Below are positions 5,364-6,098 of a DNA stretch of 6,098 nucleotides, piece by piece; within the stretch, counting starts at the first letter, position 1; each line of letters opens with the position of its first letter. The DNA is taken from contig DJSW01000005.1 of NCBI GenBank assembly GCA_002439085.1, forward strand, positions 1-6,098, read 5' to 3'. This DNA comes from Alphaproteobacteria bacterium UBA6324. GTDB taxonomy: Bacteria > Pseudomonadota > Alphaproteobacteria > CAAGCB01 > CAG-977. The notes under the pieces were generated by a model. That model was not told the origin of the DNA, ran no database searches, and was given only the letters and a program-made list of their open reading frames with translations. The position numbers and the translations under genes were made by a program.

Positions 5364-6068
5364 TGGGGATTTGGTACGACTTGTTCCATCGTGGGCGGAT
5401 CAAACGGTACGATCACATCGCGTCGCTGGGGTACAACTGCGAAATCGCGTACCAGCTGTTCAAACACAACCGTTTTTTGGAATCGAACCTGTTCGCGTGG
5501 TCGTACATTCCGTCGCTGGACAAGCTGATTGAAGTGCTGGGGGACGTGTCGATGATCGGCCGCGACGGATACGCGGTGACGGGGCACGCGCTTTACAACG
5601 ACAAAACGACGGGGATCGGTTTCCACGGCCGCGCGAAACCGTCGGAAGTGGCGGACAATCCCGCGGCGGTGGCGGAGGATGTGCGCGAACTGACCGGCCG
5701 CGTGGCGTTTTTAAAGGACAAGTTCGTCAAAACGGCGCGCGACGGTGGGAACAAACTGTACGCGATCAAGATCAAGAGCAGCGAACCGGACGTTTTTGCA
5801 AAATTGGAACGCCTGCGCGGCCGTTTGACCGCCCTGACCGGGGGGGGGGTACGACCTTCTTGTCGTGATGGAGGCGAAATTCGCCGACACGCTGCGTCCG
5901 ACGGACGGGGACGGCGTTTATTACCGGACGGTTCCGTTTTTCTCGCCGGACAGCGCGGTGACGGGACGGCGCAAAAACTTCAAGGCGTGGCAGCGGATAT
6001 TCGACGAGTTCCGGCCGCGGCACAAAATGAAACAAACGAAACATTACAAGTTTGAGGATTTGTCGTGA
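5363..6068 (+). CDS. DUF1796-like glycan-cluster protein, currently out of frame at a G10 tract (putative phase-variable)
   Basis: The ATG at 5363 overlaps the glycosyltransferase stop as TGATG. The first 159 codons include H-I-A-S-L-G-Y-N-C-E-I-A (18-29) and a F-A-W-S-Y segment (44-48). These recall DUF1796 putative papain-like cysteine peptidases found in polysaccharide clusters, with C26 the candidate nucleophile. At ten G (5840-5849) the frame shifts into an implausible Arg/Gly-rich tail ending at 6055. Removing one G joins the first half to a well-behaved continuation, Y-D-L-L-V-V-M-E-A-K-F onward, ending at TGA 6066-6068. That gives 234 residues and a stop that overlaps the next start codon. 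As written the gene is OFF. It could be slipped-strand phase variation, transcriptional slippage, a mutation or a sequencing error. The family call is from memory of the motif and is moderate. Confidence 0.75.
5840..5849. repeat. Poly-G tract (G10) inside the DUF1796-like gene
   Basis: Ten consecutive G occupy 5840-5849, preceded by ACC and followed by TACGAC. This is the only long homopolymer inside a coding region of the window. It sits exactly where the reading frame breaks: 9 or 12 G would restore the frame and 10 or 11 break it. Poly-G tracts of this length are classic substrates for slipped-strand mispairing. Confidence 0.9.
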
Positions 6069-6098
6069 CGCTGTTGAACGCCCTGTACCGCTATTGCC
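6065..6098 (+). CDS. Start of a further operon gene (cut by window end)
   Basis: GTG at 6065 overlaps the previous TGA as GTGA and is preceded by GAGGA (6054-6058) at 6-nt spacing. The frame stays open for the eleven full codons visible (V/M-T-L-L-N-A-L-Y-R-Y-C). Too little is present to name a product. By context it is probably another polysaccharide gene, and the overlap implies translational coupling. Confidence 0.55.
   Translation, partial: MTLLNALYRYC

Noticed and set aside
5198..6055. A longer + strand frame starting within the glycosyltransferase gene and ending at 6055
   Set aside because: The 5' extension overlaps the glycosyltransferase by 166 nt and has no protein-like signal, and the 3' part after the G tract is in the wrong frame. 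The TGATG overlap at 5363 and the stop at 6068 fit better.
1..6098. tRNA, rRNA, CRISPR arrays or insertion-sequence ends
   Set aside because: No cloverleaf, rRNA-like sequence, regularly spaced repeats or transposase with terminal repeats was seen on either strand.

Overview
The window reads as a moderately GC-rich bacterial chromosome segment with strong Shine-Dalgarno sites and short intergenic spacers. Every gene I can support is on the + strand. An IscX homologue next to an RNase J-type enzyme, Rho-independent terminators and sigma70-like promoter elements fit a proteobacterium, perhaps an uncultured host-associated alphaproteobacterium. That placement is inference from a few genes.

Layout. 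(1) 2-661: 3' part of a single-pass membrane protein with a Pro/Ala-rich and acidic N-terminal side, followed by two tandem terminator-like hairpins. (2) 850-2850: a two-gene unit with its own promoter, holding an IscX-family iron-sulfur assembly adaptor and a divergent RNase J-like metallo-beta-lactamase/beta-CASP nuclease with a Lys/Gly-rich tail, closed by a strong terminator. (3) 2952-3566: an apparently intact small serine recombinase of the Mpi/resolvase-invertase type, followed by a hairpin. (4) 3744-6098: a chain of touching or overlapping genes. It contains a second, degenerate serine recombinase paralogue, a possible 43-residue Cys-rich ORF, a family 2 glycosyltransferase, a DUF1796-like gene broken by a G10 tract, and the first codons of another gene starting at GTG 6065.

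Two points stand out. The second recombinase has Cys in place of the nucleophilic Ser, lacks the segment carrying a second active-site Arg, and has an altered helix E, yet keeps a good helix-turn-helix. It looks like a DNA-binding pseudo-recombinase at the head of a surface-glycan operon. In that operon, one gene is out of frame at a run of ten G; nine G would join two well-matched halves into a 234-residue protein whose stop overlaps the next start. This is the signature of a phase-variable contingency locus, although a homopolymer sequencing error must be excluded. Together, an active-looking invertase, a probable pseudo-invertase and a poly-G switch beside glycan genes suggest a surface-polysaccharide variation locus.
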